DNA of 64,000 bases from Candidatus Binatia bacterium (GCA_036493895.1 DASXOZ010000042.1:1-64000), one strand, 5' to 3'. Counted from the stretch's first letter, positions 34,803 through 44,251 are shown. Notes: generated by a model from the letters alone, not told the origin. Made by a program: numbers and translations.

Positions 34803-35279
34803 TCAGAACGTCAGCGCGAGCACCGTTTTCATCGAGCGCATCACCGAGGCCGGGTCGGTCTCGCTGTAGAAGTAGCGGTACTGGTCGCGCTGCTCGGTGA
34901 CGTCCTTCAGCAGCGTGCCGTCGGGCTTGAGGAAGAACGTGCGCGGGATGTATTCGCCGTCCGGCGCGAATTTCGCGCTGTTGGCGGCGTCCTGGTCCTT
35001 GTTGATGCGGATCATCACGAACTTCTTCGAAAGATCGACCACTGCCGGGTCATGGAAGACCTTGCTGTAATTCGCGCAGTGGGGACACCAGTCGGTGTAG
35101 AAGATCAGGCAGACCGGCTTGTTCGAGCTCTTCGCCTCGGCCAGCCCTTCGTCGTACTTCTTCCAGCTCACTGCGGAGTCGTTCCAGTCGCCCCCGGCGA
35201 GTGACAAGGCAGGGATCGCAAGCAGCGCGGCGGCGCCGAGCGCCAGGGCGAGCGTTCGAATACGGAAGCGCGAGAGCAT
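34803..35279 (-). CDS. Secreted thioredoxin-fold protein, AGR/TXNDC12-like
   Basis: A 158-residue exported thioredoxin-fold protein. The signal peptide covers about residues 1-28 (ends LSLAGG). The active site is FYTDWCPHCANY near 63-74. The rest, WNDSAVSWKKYDEGLAEAK at the start and DGEYIPRTFFLKPDGTLLKD plus YRYFYSETDP further on, lines up with the eukaryotic AGR2/TXNDC12 (ERp18) group rather than with TlpA or DsbA. A periplasmic thiol-disulfide role is inferred. The ATG at 35279 begins the signal peptide, with AGGGAG about 11 bases upstream. It is divergent from the S1-domain gene. Confidence 0.85.
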   Translation of the reverse strand: MLSRFRIRTLALALGAAALLAIPALSLAGGDWNDSAVSWKKYDEGLAEAKSSNKPVCLIFYTDWCPHCANYSKVFHDPAVVDLSKKFVMIRINKDQDAANSAKFAPDGEYIPRTFFLKPDGTLLKDVTEQRDQYRYFYSETDPASVMRSMKTVLALTF

Positions 35280-35402
35280 CGGATGTTTTCTCCCTTGCGG
35301 GGCAGGCGCCTGTGGCGGCCGCGCCGGTGGGCGACTGTGGCCGAGGCGGGCGATTGAGTAAACACGGCGTCCTCTGGAAACTGCGCCTCTGGAGTCGTGC
35401 CG

Positions 35403-36689
35403 ATGAGTGATCGTTCCGTCCCGTCCAGGCCTTCGAGAAGACCGCTGCCGTCCGCGCCCGGCGAGGGTGACGGTGAAAGCTTCGCGGCGCTGTTCGAAGC
35501 GAGCCAGGACAGGAAGTCGCAGGCGCAGCCGGCGGCTCGCATCAAGGCCGGCGACCTCATCTCGTGCCGCGTGCTCGCCATCGGCCAATCGAGTGTCTTC
35601 GTCTCCGCAGGAGACAAGGCCGAGGGCGCGATCGATCTGGCCGAATTTCGCGATCCCGCGAGCGGTGAGCTTCGCGTCGCCGTGGGCGACGTCATCCAGG
35701 CGACGGTGATCGACGACGGCGGCCGCTCCGGAAGCGCGGTGCTGACGCGGATGCTCGGCCGCACCGGCCACGCGGCGGCCGAGCTCGAGCAGGCCCTCGA
35801 GCTCGCCGTACCGGTCGAAGGGCTGGTCACCGCGGAAACCAAGGGCGGCTTCGAGGTGCTGTTCGGCAGCGTGCGCGCGTTCTGCCCCGGCTCCCAGATC
35901 GACCTGCGCCGCACGGCCGAGCGCGCCGCGGCCTCCGACTACGTTGGCAAGCGTTTCGCGTTTCGCGTGCTCAAGGTCGAGAACGACGGTCGCAACGTCG
36001 TCGTCTCGCGCCGCGACCTGCTCGAAGAGCAGGCCGCCGAGGAGGCAGCAAAGACGTGGCAGCAGATCCACGTCGGCGCCGTGCTCGAAGGCACGGTGCG
36101 CTCCTTGCGCGACTTCGGTGCCTTCGTCGATCTCGGCGGCGTCGACGGGATGATCCACGTGAGCGAGATGGCGTGGTCACGCGTCAAGGATCCTTCCGAG
36201 CTGCTCGAGCTCGGACAGCGCGTGCGCGTGCAGGTGATCAAGGTCGGCGAGACCGACGCGAAGGGACGAGCGACGATCGGACTTTCGCTGCGCGCGCTGG
36301 CCGAAGACCCGTGGAGCACGCTCGCGTCGCGATTTCCCGCCGGCACGACGATCCGGGGCAGCGTCACGAGGCTCGAGTCGTTCGGTGCTTTCGTGCAGGT
36401 GGAGCCCGGCGTCGAGGGCCTCGTGCACATCTCGAAAATCGCGCTCGAACGGCGCCTCAACCACGCGCGCCAGGCGCTGTCGGTCGGACAGGACGTCGAG
36501 GTGACGGTGCTCGCGGTAGACGTCGAGGCGCGGCGCCTCGGTCTTTCGATGGTCGAGGAAGCCGGCAAGGCACGCTCGGCCGAGCTCGAGGCCGAAAAGC
36601 GCGAGCAGCAGCAGGTGATGCAGGCCCACCGCGGCTCGGGATCCCTCGGAACGTTCGCCGATCTATTGGAGAAAGCGCGCGGCAAGTAG
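35403..36689 (+). CDS. S1 RNA-binding domain protein with four S1 repeats
   Basis: A 428-residue protein resembling a short ribosomal protein S1. Four S1 domains lie at about residues 48-115, 135-205, 220-290 and 305-375. The third is the most canonical (GAVLEGTVRSLRDFGAFVDLGGVDGMIHVSEMAW) and the fourth has RGSVTRLESFGAFVQVEPGVEGLVHIS. The C-terminal 45 residues are charged and probably coiled. It would bind mRNA or structured RNA. E. coli S1 has six domains, so this is probably a paralogue and not the main S1. The ATG at 35403 is preferred over a GTG 6 bases earlier because GGAG at 35391 is 8 bases from it. Confidence 0.9.
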   Translation: MSDRSVPSRPSRRPLPSAPGEGDGESFAALFEASQDRKSQAQPAARIKAGDLISCRVLAIGQSSVFVSAGDKAEGAIDLAEFRDPASGELRVAVGDVIQATVIDDGGRSGSAVLTRMLGRTGHAAAELEQALELAVPVEGLVTAETKGGFEVLFGSVRAFCPGSQIDLRRTAERAAASDYVGKRFAFRVLKVENDGRNVVVSRRDLLEEQAAEEAAKTWQQIHVGAVLEGTVRSLRDFGAFVDLGGVDGMIHVSEMAWSRVKDPSELLELGQRVRVQVIKVGETDAKGRATIGLSLRALAEDPWSTLASRFPAGTTIRGSVTRLESFGAFVQVEPGVEGLVHISKIALERRLNHARQALSVGQDVEVTVLAVDVEARRLGLSMVEEAGKARSAELEAEKREQQQVMQAHRGSGSLGTFADLLEKARGK

Positions 36690-36700
36690 CGCGCGCGGTT

Positions 36701-37429
36701 TCAGGAGTACTGCAGCTCGAGCGAACGGCAGATCGGGTTCGGACAGCCCGCCGCCTGCTTGTAGAGCAGGTGCTTGTCGACGCCGACGCGGCGAAGGTGC
36801 ACCTCGACGGCGTCGCCGTTCGCTTCGATGACCGCGTATTCGGCGAACGGAAGGATCTTCGGCGTGCAGCCGTTGGGGAACTCGCGAAACGGCATGCCGA
36901 CGCTTCCGGGATTGACGAGCAGGTTGCCGCGGTGCTGGCGCAGCAACTGGAGGTGCGTGTGCCCGCCGGCCATCACGGTGGCGGATGCGTCTCCAAGCGC
37001 TTCGTCGAGGTCACTGGCGTCGGTGGTCGCGAGCAGGTCTTCCATGTGGGAGCGCGGCGAGCCGTGGAACAGCAGGGCGCTCGTGTTGGGCCCGAGGTCG
37101 ATGCGAAGGCTCGCCTGGAATTTGGCGAGGTAGGAAACCTCGTCCTGGGAAAGCTGGTCACGGCACCAGTCGACGGCTTCGACGACGATCGGCACCTCGG
37201 TGTAGGTGCGGATCAGCTCCTCGTCGATCATGAACGCATCGTGGTTGCCGAGGATGCAGCGGATGCCACGTGCGGCCAGCGTCTCGAGGACGTCGTTCGG
37301 ACGCGCGCCGAGCGTCGCCACGTCGCCGAGGCAGACGACCTCGTCGACCCCACGCCGGTCGATATCTTCGAGAACGGCGGAAAGGGAAACCTGGTTTCCG
37401 TGGAGGTCCGAGATCAGCGCGACACGCAT
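36701..37429 (-). CDS. Metallophosphoesterase, YfcE/MJ0936-like
   Basis: A 242-residue calcineurin-like phosphoesterase. All metal-ligand motifs are present in order: ISDLHGN at residue 6, GDVATLG near 35, LGNHDAF near 60, a histidine in LLFHGSPR near 120 and GGHTHLQ near 155. The GSVGMPF segment near 170 is typical of the YfcE/MJ0936 group of phosphodiesterases. The natural substrate is unknown. The ATG at 37429 starts directly at MRVALISDLHGN. It lies downstream of the wax ester synthase gene on the same strand, beyond a strong hairpin, and converges on the S1-domain gene with only 11 bases between stops. Confidence 0.9.
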   Translation of the reverse strand: MRVALISDLHGNQVSLSAVLEDIDRRGVDEVVCLGDVATLGARPNDVLETLAARGIRCILGNHDAFMIDEELIRTYTEVPIVVEAVDWCRDQLSQDEVSYLAKFQASLRIDLGPNTSALLFHGSPRSHMEDLLATTDASDLDEALGDASATVMAGGHTHLQLLRQHRGNLLVNPGSVGMPFREFPNGCTPKILPFAEYAVIEANGDAVEVHLRRVGVDKHLLYKQAAGCPNPICRSLELQYS

Positions 37430-37557
37430 GGACGGCCGCGTCCCCAGCAGCCGGCTGGCACTATACCGGCCCTGTGGGCCGAATGTCGACCTGAATGAAG
37501 GGGCCCGGCCCGGCGGGCGGGGAGCGCCCGGTGGGTCCAGCCCGAGGGGCGGGAACC

Positions 37558-37599
37558 TGAACGTGCGGGTGCCGCCCGAAGGCGGCACCCGCACGTTCA
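37558..37599 (-). terminator. Strong hairpin enclosing the WS/DGAT stop codon
   Basis: A perfect 19-base stem (37558-37576 with 37581-37599) around a CGAA loop. The stop codon of the wax ester synthase (37597-37599) is part of the stem. There is no T-run after it on either strand, so it is either a Rho-independent terminator of the tail-less kind or an mRNA 3'-end stabilising structure. Confidence 0.55.
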
Positions 37600-39075
37600 T
37601 CCTGCGCTGGCGAGTACTTCGCGCTCGAGCGTGGCCACCCGCAGCATGGCCGGGGCTTTTTCCTGGCCGGCCGACGTGACGGCGGCATCCGACAGGCGTG
37701 CAAGCTTGAGGACCGCGGCAGCCAGGGCCGTGCGGAGCTGGCGGGCGGCATCCATGCGGCTCGCGTCGACGTGGAATCCCCACGTCAGCGTGCGGGCGTA
37801 GCTGAAGATCGCGATGCCGAGCCCCTGGCCGCGGAACAGCGGAACCAGCGGGCACACCGCCGTCATGCGATGCTCGAACAGGTACAGCGGCATCGACGGT
37901 CCCGGTACGTTGGTCAGGATCAGGTTGAACACTTGCGTTCCGCCGGTCATCGCTTCGATGCGCGAGAGCAGCGACGGCGAGAGGCTGTTGGCGACGCTCG
38001 CCAGCAGGAACGCTCCCTGCACCGAGCCCGACGCCTTGCCTTCGCGCGACGCGGCGATCACCCGCTCCCAGCGCGTCTGCAGGTCGAGCTGCTCGAGCGG
38101 AAGATCCACCATCATGCCCGAGACGCGGTTGCCGAGCGTCAGCGTCGAGACGCACGCCGTCGAGCCGACGGGGCAGTAGACGCGAAGCGTGCGTCCCGCG
38201 GCGGGACCCGCGGAAGTCTGCGCGAACGCTTCGCTGACCAGCGTCAGCGCGACGTCGTTGACGGTTCCTCCGAGGCGGCGTCCGATGCGCTTGACGTCAT
38301 CAAGCGAGATCGACCACCACAGGAAGCGGCGGTTGGTGCCGGTCGGGTGGTCGAACGGCGTTGCTGCCGGCGGGTTCCACGCCGCCTCGGCCACCGAGCG
38401 CACGGCCGATGCCACGCCGCCCGCGCCGTCGATCATGCTGCGAGGGTTGGAGAGCATGCTCGTCGCGCTGGTCGCCGCCAGTGTCGCGGCGTCCTGCGCG
38501 CGCGTGCGCAGCGCGGACGCGAGCAACTCCATGCGCGACGGGGCCGGCCTCGGGCGCCACGCGCGCGGGGTCTCGGGAATCGAGAACGGCTGGTTGCCGA
38601 GGATCGCGCAAAGCAGGGCGGCGCCGCCGAGGCCGTCGGCGAGGCAGTGGTGAGTCTTGCAGGCGAGAGCGAAGCCGCCGCCGGGCAGGCCTTCGATGAG
38701 CCAGATTTCCCACAGCGGCCGCGTGCGGCAAAGAGGCTGGGAGAGGATCCACGACACGGTCTCCTCGAGGTGGCCGGGCGAAGCGGGCGAAGGCAGCGCG
38801 ACTGCGCGCACGTGATCGGAGATGCGGAAATCGTCGCTGTCCACCCACACGGGGTGACCTTCCAGCGGCACGCGCATCAGGCGCTGGCGGTAGCGAGGAA
38901 TCAGCGACAGGCGGGCCTCGACGTGTCCACGAAGCCTTCTCAACGTGAGCCGGCGGTCCCCCGGCTGCGGGTCTTCGAAAATGCAGACGGCACCGATGTG
39001 CATCGGCGTGTCGTCGTGCTCGGAATCCAGGAAAAAACTGTCCAGAGCGCTGAGCCGCTCGAAATTAGATTCCAC
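37597..39075 (-). CDS. Wax ester synthase / diacylglycerol acyltransferase
   Basis: A 492-residue WS/DGAT acyltransferase, making wax esters or triacylglycerol storage lipid from acyl-CoA. The catalytic HHCLADG is near residue 140, preceded by PLWEIWLIEGL. NDVALTLVSEA near 270 and LILTNVPGPSMPLYLFE near 385 are the other conserved blocks. The start is a GTG at 39075 (or the adjacent GTG at 39078): AGGAGG lies about 5 bases upstream and VESNFERLSALDSFFL is the usual family beginning. A 500-base non-coding stretch lies upstream. Storage-lipid synthesis fits the many acyl-CoA enzymes in the window. Confidence 0.92.
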   Translation of the reverse strand: MESNFERLSALDSFFLDSEHDDTPMHIGAVCIFEDPQPGDRRLTLRRLRGHVEARLSLIPRYRQRLMRVPLEGHPVWVDSDDFRISDHVRAVALPSPASPGHLEETVSWILSQPLCRTRPLWEIWLIEGLPGGGFALACKTHHCLADGLGGAALLCAILGNQPFSIPETPRAWRPRPAPSRMELLASALRTRAQDAATLAATSATSMLSNPRSMIDGAGGVASAVRSVAEAAWNPPAATPFDHPTGTNRRFLWWSISLDDVKRIGRRLGGTVNDVALTLVSEAFAQTSAGPAAGRTLRVYCPVGSTACVSTLTLGNRVSGMMVDLPLEQLDLQTRWERVIAASREGKASGSVQGAFLLASVANSLSPSLLSRIEAMTGGTQVFNLILTNVPGPSMPLYLFEHRMTAVCPLVPLFRGQGLGIAIFSYARTLTWGFHVDASRMDAARQLRTALAAAVLKLARLSDAAVTSAGQEKAPAMLRVATLEREVLASAG

Positions 39076-39605
39076 CACATCCTCCTGTGAGTGTGTCGAC
39101 AACAAGCGTCGATCGTTTCTTCGATGAAAACATTCCCGGATCGCACAGTGCGTGCCTTGCGAACCCGGGGGAAACCTTGCGAAGCGCGCCTGGGTCGAGC
39201 AGAAACCGTGCCATCGGCCCCGAATGCTCTTGCCGTGTTACCGCATACTTATGATCAAGACAGTCAGTAGCGTTGCGTGCAGCGATGCACGAGCGTGCGA
39301 AAGATTGCGATGCTGTCGCATTCGACGCAGCGCGCATCGCATCGTGATGAGCTCGCATCGAATCGATGGAGTACGCTGTTTCGTTACGTTGCGACGAGCA
39401 CGTCCCGTGCTCGCGAAGCATTTTTCCCTGAACCGGGGGTGCACAAGTCGAGCTCGTCGATCGCAGCGGCACGCGCAGCTTTGTATGCGCAGCGAGCAGC
39501 GAATCCGGGCAGTGATCCACCGACCGGTACCAAGCTGCGGAGCATTTCGTTCGCGCGTGATCGCGCATTCCCGCCACAGGCTGTGGCGTCCAGGGATTTT
39601 CGAAC
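39076..39605. other. 530-base non-coding stretch
   Basis: No frame here has the codon pattern of the neighbours, and base composition is visibly less GC-rich than the rest of the window around 39200-39420. The words GCATCG, GATGC and TCGC recur often. The 39076-39250 end should hold the promoter of the wax ester synthase, but I could not settle on one -35/-10 pair. The 39560-39605 end carries a 7-base stem with a GGC loop (CGCCACA/TGTGGCG) just past the stop of the cyclase gene, too weak to call a terminator. Confidence 0.5.
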
Positions 39606-41384
39606 CTACGGTTTCCAGCCGGCTTTTCTCCATCCGTCGAGACAAAGCTCGACGAGGACGGGAGAGTTGTTGCGGCGAAAGATCTCGAGCGAGAAGCCGG
39701 GAGCGATGCGCTTCATCGTCGTGAGCGCTTCGAGTGCCTCGGCGCTGCGTCCGAGGTGCCCGAGCGCCGCGGCCAGGAGCCGATACCCGTGAGGCTGGTC
39801 ACCCCTCAGGCGCAGGCTCTCCCTCTCCCGGGTGATTGCCTCCTCGAAGCGTCCGGCCATCAGGTGAGCCACCGCGAGCTGGTGCAGGAAGAAGTGCATC
39901 TGCACGTCCCTGGGCGACAGCCGGATGGCCTTTTCCATGACGCGGATGGCTTCGTCGGGAAGGTCGGCAGTGAGCGCAATCGCGAGCCCCTGGTATGCCA
40001 TCGTCAGGCTCGGATTGAGGTCGATTGCCCTTTCGAATGACGCGATTGCGCCTTCGTCATCGCCGGCGAACGAGCAGGCATACCCCATTGCGGCGTGCGC
40101 CCACGGATCGTCGTCGCCGAGGGCCAGGGCCGTCGTGGCCGCCTCCATCGCCTCCATCGCCGAACGATCGGCGTCGTCCGACCAGTGGTACGTGAGGAAC
40201 GCGACGTGGCACACCGTTTCGAGCGCTGCCGCAGTCGAGAAGTTGCGGTCGAGCTCGCGGGCGCGGCGAAACAGTCTCAGCGCTTCCTCGAGCTCGCTGC
40301 GGCTGCGCACGGCGAACAGCAGGGAAGCTCCGCGCTGGAAGCTCTCCCATGCGTCGAGCTGGGGCTCGGACTTGGCGCGAATGCGGCTGCGCTCGGCGCG
40401 TCCGAGCGCCGGCTCGACCGAGCTGATGATCGCGAGCACGATCTCGTCCTGCAGCGCGAACACGTCGCCGATCTCGCGGTCGTGGCGCTCCGAATGGATC
40501 TGCACTCCTCCGAGCCCGTCGACCAGCCCGACCGTGACGCGGATGCGGCCGGCGGCGCTCTGGACGCTGCCGACGACGACGTAACGGGCACGCAGGTCGC
40601 GCGCGATCTCGCGCAGGTCGCTGCGGCGCTCGCGGTAGGCGAGCGTCGAGCTGTGGGAGATCACCGGGAACATCCGGAACGCGGCCAGCCGGGACGCGAT
40701 CTCTTCGGCGATCGCCTCGGCGAGATAACTGCACGACGGATCGCCGCCGCGGTCGTCGAACGGAAGCACCGCGATGACGGGTCTTCCGCTGAACCCCGGC
40801 ACGGTGGTCGCCTCGCTCGCTGCCTGGCCTCCACTCGGAGGATGGACGCGATAGGTGCGCACAGGCAGCGGAATGTTCTTCAGCTCGCGGTCGCCGATGT
40901 CCTCGAAGCCGGCCTCGATGCGCCCGCGCACGTGATCGACGACGGCGGAGGACGCGCAGATGCCGCCTGCCGCTGCGATGCCCTCGAGGCGGGCGGCGAT
41001 GTTGATGCCGTCGCCGAAAATCTCCGCATCGAGCACCAGCACTTCGCCGATGTGGATTCCGATGCGGAACGGAAGCCGCTCCTGCGGCGCGAGCTCGGCC
41101 TCGGTGCGCGCGAGCTCTTCCTGGACCGCAAGGGCGCACGCAACGGCATCGATCGTGCTCGCGAACTCCGCGAGCACGTTGTCGCCGGCGGTCCCGACGA
41201 TGCGGCCGCGATATTCGCGCACGTAGCCGCGGAACGTCTCGCGCCGCGAGCGCAACGCAGTCACGGTGGCCGCGTCGTCCTCGGCCATGCGCCGGCTGTA
41301 TCCGACCGCATCCGCGCTCAGGATCGTGGCCAGGCGGCGGGAAAGCTGCCCGGGATCCGCGGAGCCCACAGGAGTACCCGTCAC
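39606..41384 (-). CDS. Class III cyclase with TPR domain
   Basis: A 592-residue signalling protein. The N-terminal cyclase homology domain spans about residues 15-180: metal-binding Asp25 (ILSADAVGYS) and Asp68 (GTAGDN), and transition-state Asn128 and Arg132 are kept. At the base-selecting positions, Gly64 and Glu121 replace the Lys and Asp of adenylate cyclases, so the nucleotide is uncertain. A middle domain (PVIAVLPFDDRGGDPSCSYLAEAI) is the TolB-like segment common to this family, and TPRs follow from about 360 to 560. The GTG at 41384 overlaps the sppA stop as GTGA, so expression follows the envelope peptidase. Related proteins are common in rhizobia and myxobacteria. Confidence 0.9.
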   Translation of the reverse strand: MTGTPVGSADPGQLSRRLATILSADAVGYSRRMAEDDAATVTALRSRRETFRGYVREYRGRIVGTAGDNVLAEFASTIDAVACALAVQEELARTEAELAPQERLPFRIGIHIGEVLVLDAEIFGDGINIAARLEGIAAAGGICASSAVVDHVRGRIEAGFEDIGDRELKNIPLPVRTYRVHPPSGGQAASEATTVPGFSGRPVIAVLPFDDRGGDPSCSYLAEAIAEEIASRLAAFRMFPVISHSSTLAYRERRSDLREIARDLRARYVVVGSVQSAAGRIRVTVGLVDGLGGVQIHSERHDREIGDVFALQDEIVLAIISSVEPALGRAERSRIRAKSEPQLDAWESFQRGASLLFAVRSRSELEEALRLFRRARELDRNFSTAAALETVCHVAFLTYHWSDDADRSAMEAMEAATTALALGDDDPWAHAAMGYACSFAGDDEGAIASFERAIDLNPSLTMAYQGLAIALTADLPDEAIRVMEKAIRLSPRDVQMHFFLHQLAVAHLMAGRFEEAITRERESLRLRGDQPHGYRLLAAALGHLGRSAEALEALTTMKRIAPGFSLEIFRRNNSPVLVELCLDGWRKAGWKP

Positions 41385-43228
41385 CTCAACGCGGCATCGA
41401 AGGGGAGCCGCGCGTAGACGCCGCGCGGATCGTTGAACTGCGACAGCGCGGCAATGCCGTCGATCGCCGTGCGCACGAAGGAGCCGATGACGCCGGCGTC
41501 GGCCTTGTCCTTCTGCTTTTTCGTCAGGGCCTCCGTGAGCGAATCGATCAGCCCCTTGCGTTCCGGATATTCGACGACCGTGAACTCGTCACCGACGCTG
41601 GCCTTCTGTGCCGCGAACCTGACCGCGGCGTCGAGGCCGCCGATTTCGTCGACGAGGCCGATGCGCGTGGCCTCGGTTCCCGACCACACGCGTCCTTGTG
41701 CGATCTCGCCGACGTCGTGCACGTCGAGGTGACGCGACTCGGCGACCTTGCCGAGGAACTGGTCGTAGATCCAGTCGACGCTCTTTTGCAGCACCGCCAG
41801 TTCTTCGGGAGTCTTCGGCCGCGTCACCGTGGCCGCGTCGGCGAAGCGTCCCGTCTTGACGGTTTCGAACGTCAGCCCGAGCTTGTCGGTCGCGAGGCCC
41901 TGCACGTTGAACAGCAGGCCGAAGACGCCGATCGATCCGGTGATCGTCGTCGGCTCGGCAAAAATGCGGTCCGAGTACGTCGAGATCCAGTAGCCGCCGG
42001 ACGCGGCGACGGCTCCCATCGAGACGACGACGGGCTTGGACTTCTGGATCAGCCGTACCTCGCGCTGGATCGTCTCCGACGCCGAGACGCTGCCGCCCGG
42101 GCTGTTGACGCGAAGAACGAGAGCCTTGACCGTTTCGTCGCGGCGAAGGTCGCGAAGCTGGCGCGCGACCTTGTCGCCCCAGACCATGCCCTGCTGCGAT
42201 CCGCTGCCATCGACGATGGGCCCTTCGGTGTAGACGATCGCGATCTTCTCGTGGGCGGTCGAGGCGGGCTGCGGATCGCCCGGCAGGCGACGACGCGCAA
42301 CGAGGTTGGTTGCCGGGATCAGGCGCGCGTACTGGCCGATCGGAACCTGGTGGAAAGGATCGCTATTGCCTTTGACGCCCGTGGCCAGGCGTAGCTCGTC
42401 GTAGATTTCGTCCACGTAGGCGGTACGGTCCACGAGGTGGCTCGTAACCGCCTGCTCGGCGCGCACCAGTCCCTGGCTGTCGGCCGTCTGCTGGATCGAT
42501 CCGGAAGCAAGCTTGCGCGAGTCCTCGATCGAGTGCACGAGGTCCGACCAGATGTCGTCGAGCAGCTTCTGGGTCTGCGCGCGGCTCTCGGGGCTCATGT
42601 CCTTGCGCGTGTACGGCTCTACCGCGCTCTTGTATTTGCCTACCCTCGTCACCTGCACGCCGATGCCGAGCTTGTCGAACGCCCCCGCGTAGAACATCGG
42701 CTGGGTTGCCAGGCCCGGTACCAGCAGCGCACCGAAAGGATCGAGCGCGATGTCGTCGGCTGCCGATGCGAGGTAGTACTCGCGAGTGCCCGCGTAAGTG
42801 AGCCACGCCTTGACCGGCTTTCCGGCGGCGCGAAACGCGATCAGTGCGTCGCGGATCTCCTTGAGCGACGCGAACCCGTTCGTCGTCTGCACCGACGGCT
42901 CCTGCCCCGAAATGTAGACGCCGGCGATGTCCGGATCGTGCGCGGCGGCCTCGAGCGCGCGCGTCACCTGGCGCGCCTGCAGGACGTGGTTGTTGTCGTT
43001 GTTGCCGAACAGGTCGGCGATGTCCTCGATGCCCTCGTTCTGCAGCGGCGTGTCCTGGATTTCGTCGGACAGGTCGAGCACGAGATAACTGTCGTGGGGG
43101 ACATCCGGAACGGATTCGGTCTTGAGCGAGGCGCCGCTCAGAAGCACGGCGACGATGATCGTCGCAGCCGCCGCGAGCACGGCCAGCGCGGCCAGGGTAC
43201 CGAAGAAAGCGGCGAAAAAGCTCCTCAT
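41381..43228 (-). CDS. sppA: Signal peptide peptidase SppA, 67-kDa type
   Basis: A 615-residue membrane-anchored protease that degrades cleaved signal peptides at the periplasmic face of the inner membrane. An N-terminal membrane helix covers about residues 8-31. The two tandem domains are those of the long E. coli form: the catalytic lysine is Lys200 in GKYKSAVEP and the nucleophile is Ser410 in AVAASGGYWIS, matching E. coli K209 and S409. Length and layout are standard (E. coli 618). The ATG at 43228 starts right before the membrane anchor. The downstream cyclase-TPR gene overlaps its stop. TetR and TMTC-like genes lie upstream on the same strand with gaps over 130 bases. Confidence 0.95.
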   Translation of the reverse strand: MRSFFAAFFGTLAALAVLAAAATIIVAVLLSGASLKTESVPDVPHDSYLVLDLSDEIQDTPLQNEGIEDIADLFGNNDNNHVLQARQVTRALEAAAHDPDIAGVYISGQEPSVQTTNGFASLKEIRDALIAFRAAGKPVKAWLTYAGTREYYLASAADDIALDPFGALLVPGLATQPMFYAGAFDKLGIGVQVTRVGKYKSAVEPYTRKDMSPESRAQTQKLLDDIWSDLVHSIEDSRKLASGSIQQTADSQGLVRAEQAVTSHLVDRTAYVDEIYDELRLATGVKGNSDPFHQVPIGQYARLIPATNLVARRRLPGDPQPASTAHEKIAIVYTEGPIVDGSGSQQGMVWGDKVARQLRDLRRDETVKALVLRVNSPGGSVSASETIQREVRLIQKSKPVVVSMGAVAASGGYWISTYSDRIFAEPTTITGSIGVFGLLFNVQGLATDKLGLTFETVKTGRFADAATVTRPKTPEELAVLQKSVDWIYDQFLGKVAESRHLDVHDVGEIAQGRVWSGTEATRIGLVDEIGGLDAAVRFAAQKASVGDEFTVVEYPERKGLIDSLTEALTKKQKDKADAGVIGSFVRTAIDGIAALSQFNDPRGVYARLPFDAALR

Positions 43229-43367
43229 CGTCCAGTTGCGGCCGTCCGCTCCCGGGTCCTGCCGGCGCTGTCGCCGGCAACCTCGGACCCGATGCAGGGG
43301 ACAGGGCGCAGCGCAGACGGTGACTGCCGCGTCGAGGAATGTAAACCGGCGCTCGAGCCGGCCCCCG

Positions 43368-43961
43368 TCACGGCTTCGTCGGAGTCTGGGTGAGGAAGCG
43401 CCGCACCAGCCGGATCACCTCCGGACCGGCCATGTCCTTTTCCTCTTCGCTGAAGCCGCCCGCCGCGAGCAACCACGGCTCGAAGACGAGCCAGCCGAAA
43501 GCGACTGCCGCGAGCAGGGCGGCAATCGCGCGAGGATCGGCGTCGGCCGGTCCCTTGCCGCGCTGCTGCATCTCGCGAATCAGGTCGACCGCGCGACCCA
43601 TCGTGGGGAACGTGCCCTGCAGGTGATCGATCGGCTGGCCGTCGAGCATCGTGCGCGCAAGGAGCTTCCAGTACGTCTCGCGCTCGCGGACGGCCTGGAA
43701 GAAGCGCACGAGCATCGCCGTTTCCTCACCTTCCATATCGGGTGAGACTTCGGCGCTCAGGCTCTCGAGCACCTCGCGAAGCAGCGCTTCCTTGGTACGG
43801 AAGTGGCGGTGGATCAGCCCGTTGTTGACGTGGGCCTTCGATGCGATCTCGCGCGTGGAAACCGCTTCGGCCCCGCGTTCGGCGAACAGTTCCGCGGCCG
43901 CGCGCAGAAGTGCGTCGCGAGTCCCTACGCGCTCGCTCGTGTCCTGGTCCAAGACACTCAT
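43368..43961 (-). CDS. TetR family transcriptional regulator
   Basis: A 197-residue repressor-type regulator. The N-terminal helix-turn-helix domain (about residues 14-60) reads ALLRAAAELFAERGAEAVSTREIASKAHVNNGLIHRHFRTKEALL, close to the TetR consensus. The C-terminal ligand domain is helical and not recognisable. The ATG at 43961 has a GGGAGG site about 7 bases upstream. The nearest downstream gene is sppA, 139 bases away, and upstream is the TMTC-like gene; either, or a distant gene, could be its target. I see no clear palindromic operator in the adjacent gaps. Confidence 0.92.
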   Translation of the reverse strand: MSVLDQDTSERVGTRDALLRAAAELFAERGAEAVSTREIASKAHVNNGLIHRHFRTKEALLREVLESLSAEVSPDMEGEETAMLVRFFQAVRERETYWKLLARTMLDGQPIDHLQGTFPTMGRAVDLIREMQQRGKGPADADPRAIAALLAAVAFGWLVFEPWLLAAGGFSEEEKDMAGPEVIRLVRRFLTQTPTKP

Positions 43962-44251
43962 CGGAATCCTCCCTCTCGGCGGCTGCGGCCCGCACCGCAG
44001 ACCGGACACCGCTCCAGAAGAACACTTCGGCAGGACGGTCGTTGCCTGCCGGCCGCGCGGGCCTCGTGTAACAAAGCCTGCCCGGCGGTTCCTGACACTG
44101 TCGTAATGAACCTTTGGCAGGGCTTCGGCAATCGCCGCGCAGCAGTTTCTTGGTGCTGCAATGCGGTCTTGCGGCGGCGGCGACCCGAACGTCAGTCGGC
44201 GCGAGCGGTTGGCCGCCGCAAGTGATCGACTCCAAAAATGCGCGTGGACTG

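Noticed and set aside
39152..39724. Plus- and minus-strand frames of 130-190 codons in the lower-GC stretch
   Set aside because: Arg/Ser/Cys-rich translations with no third-position bias and no start signals.
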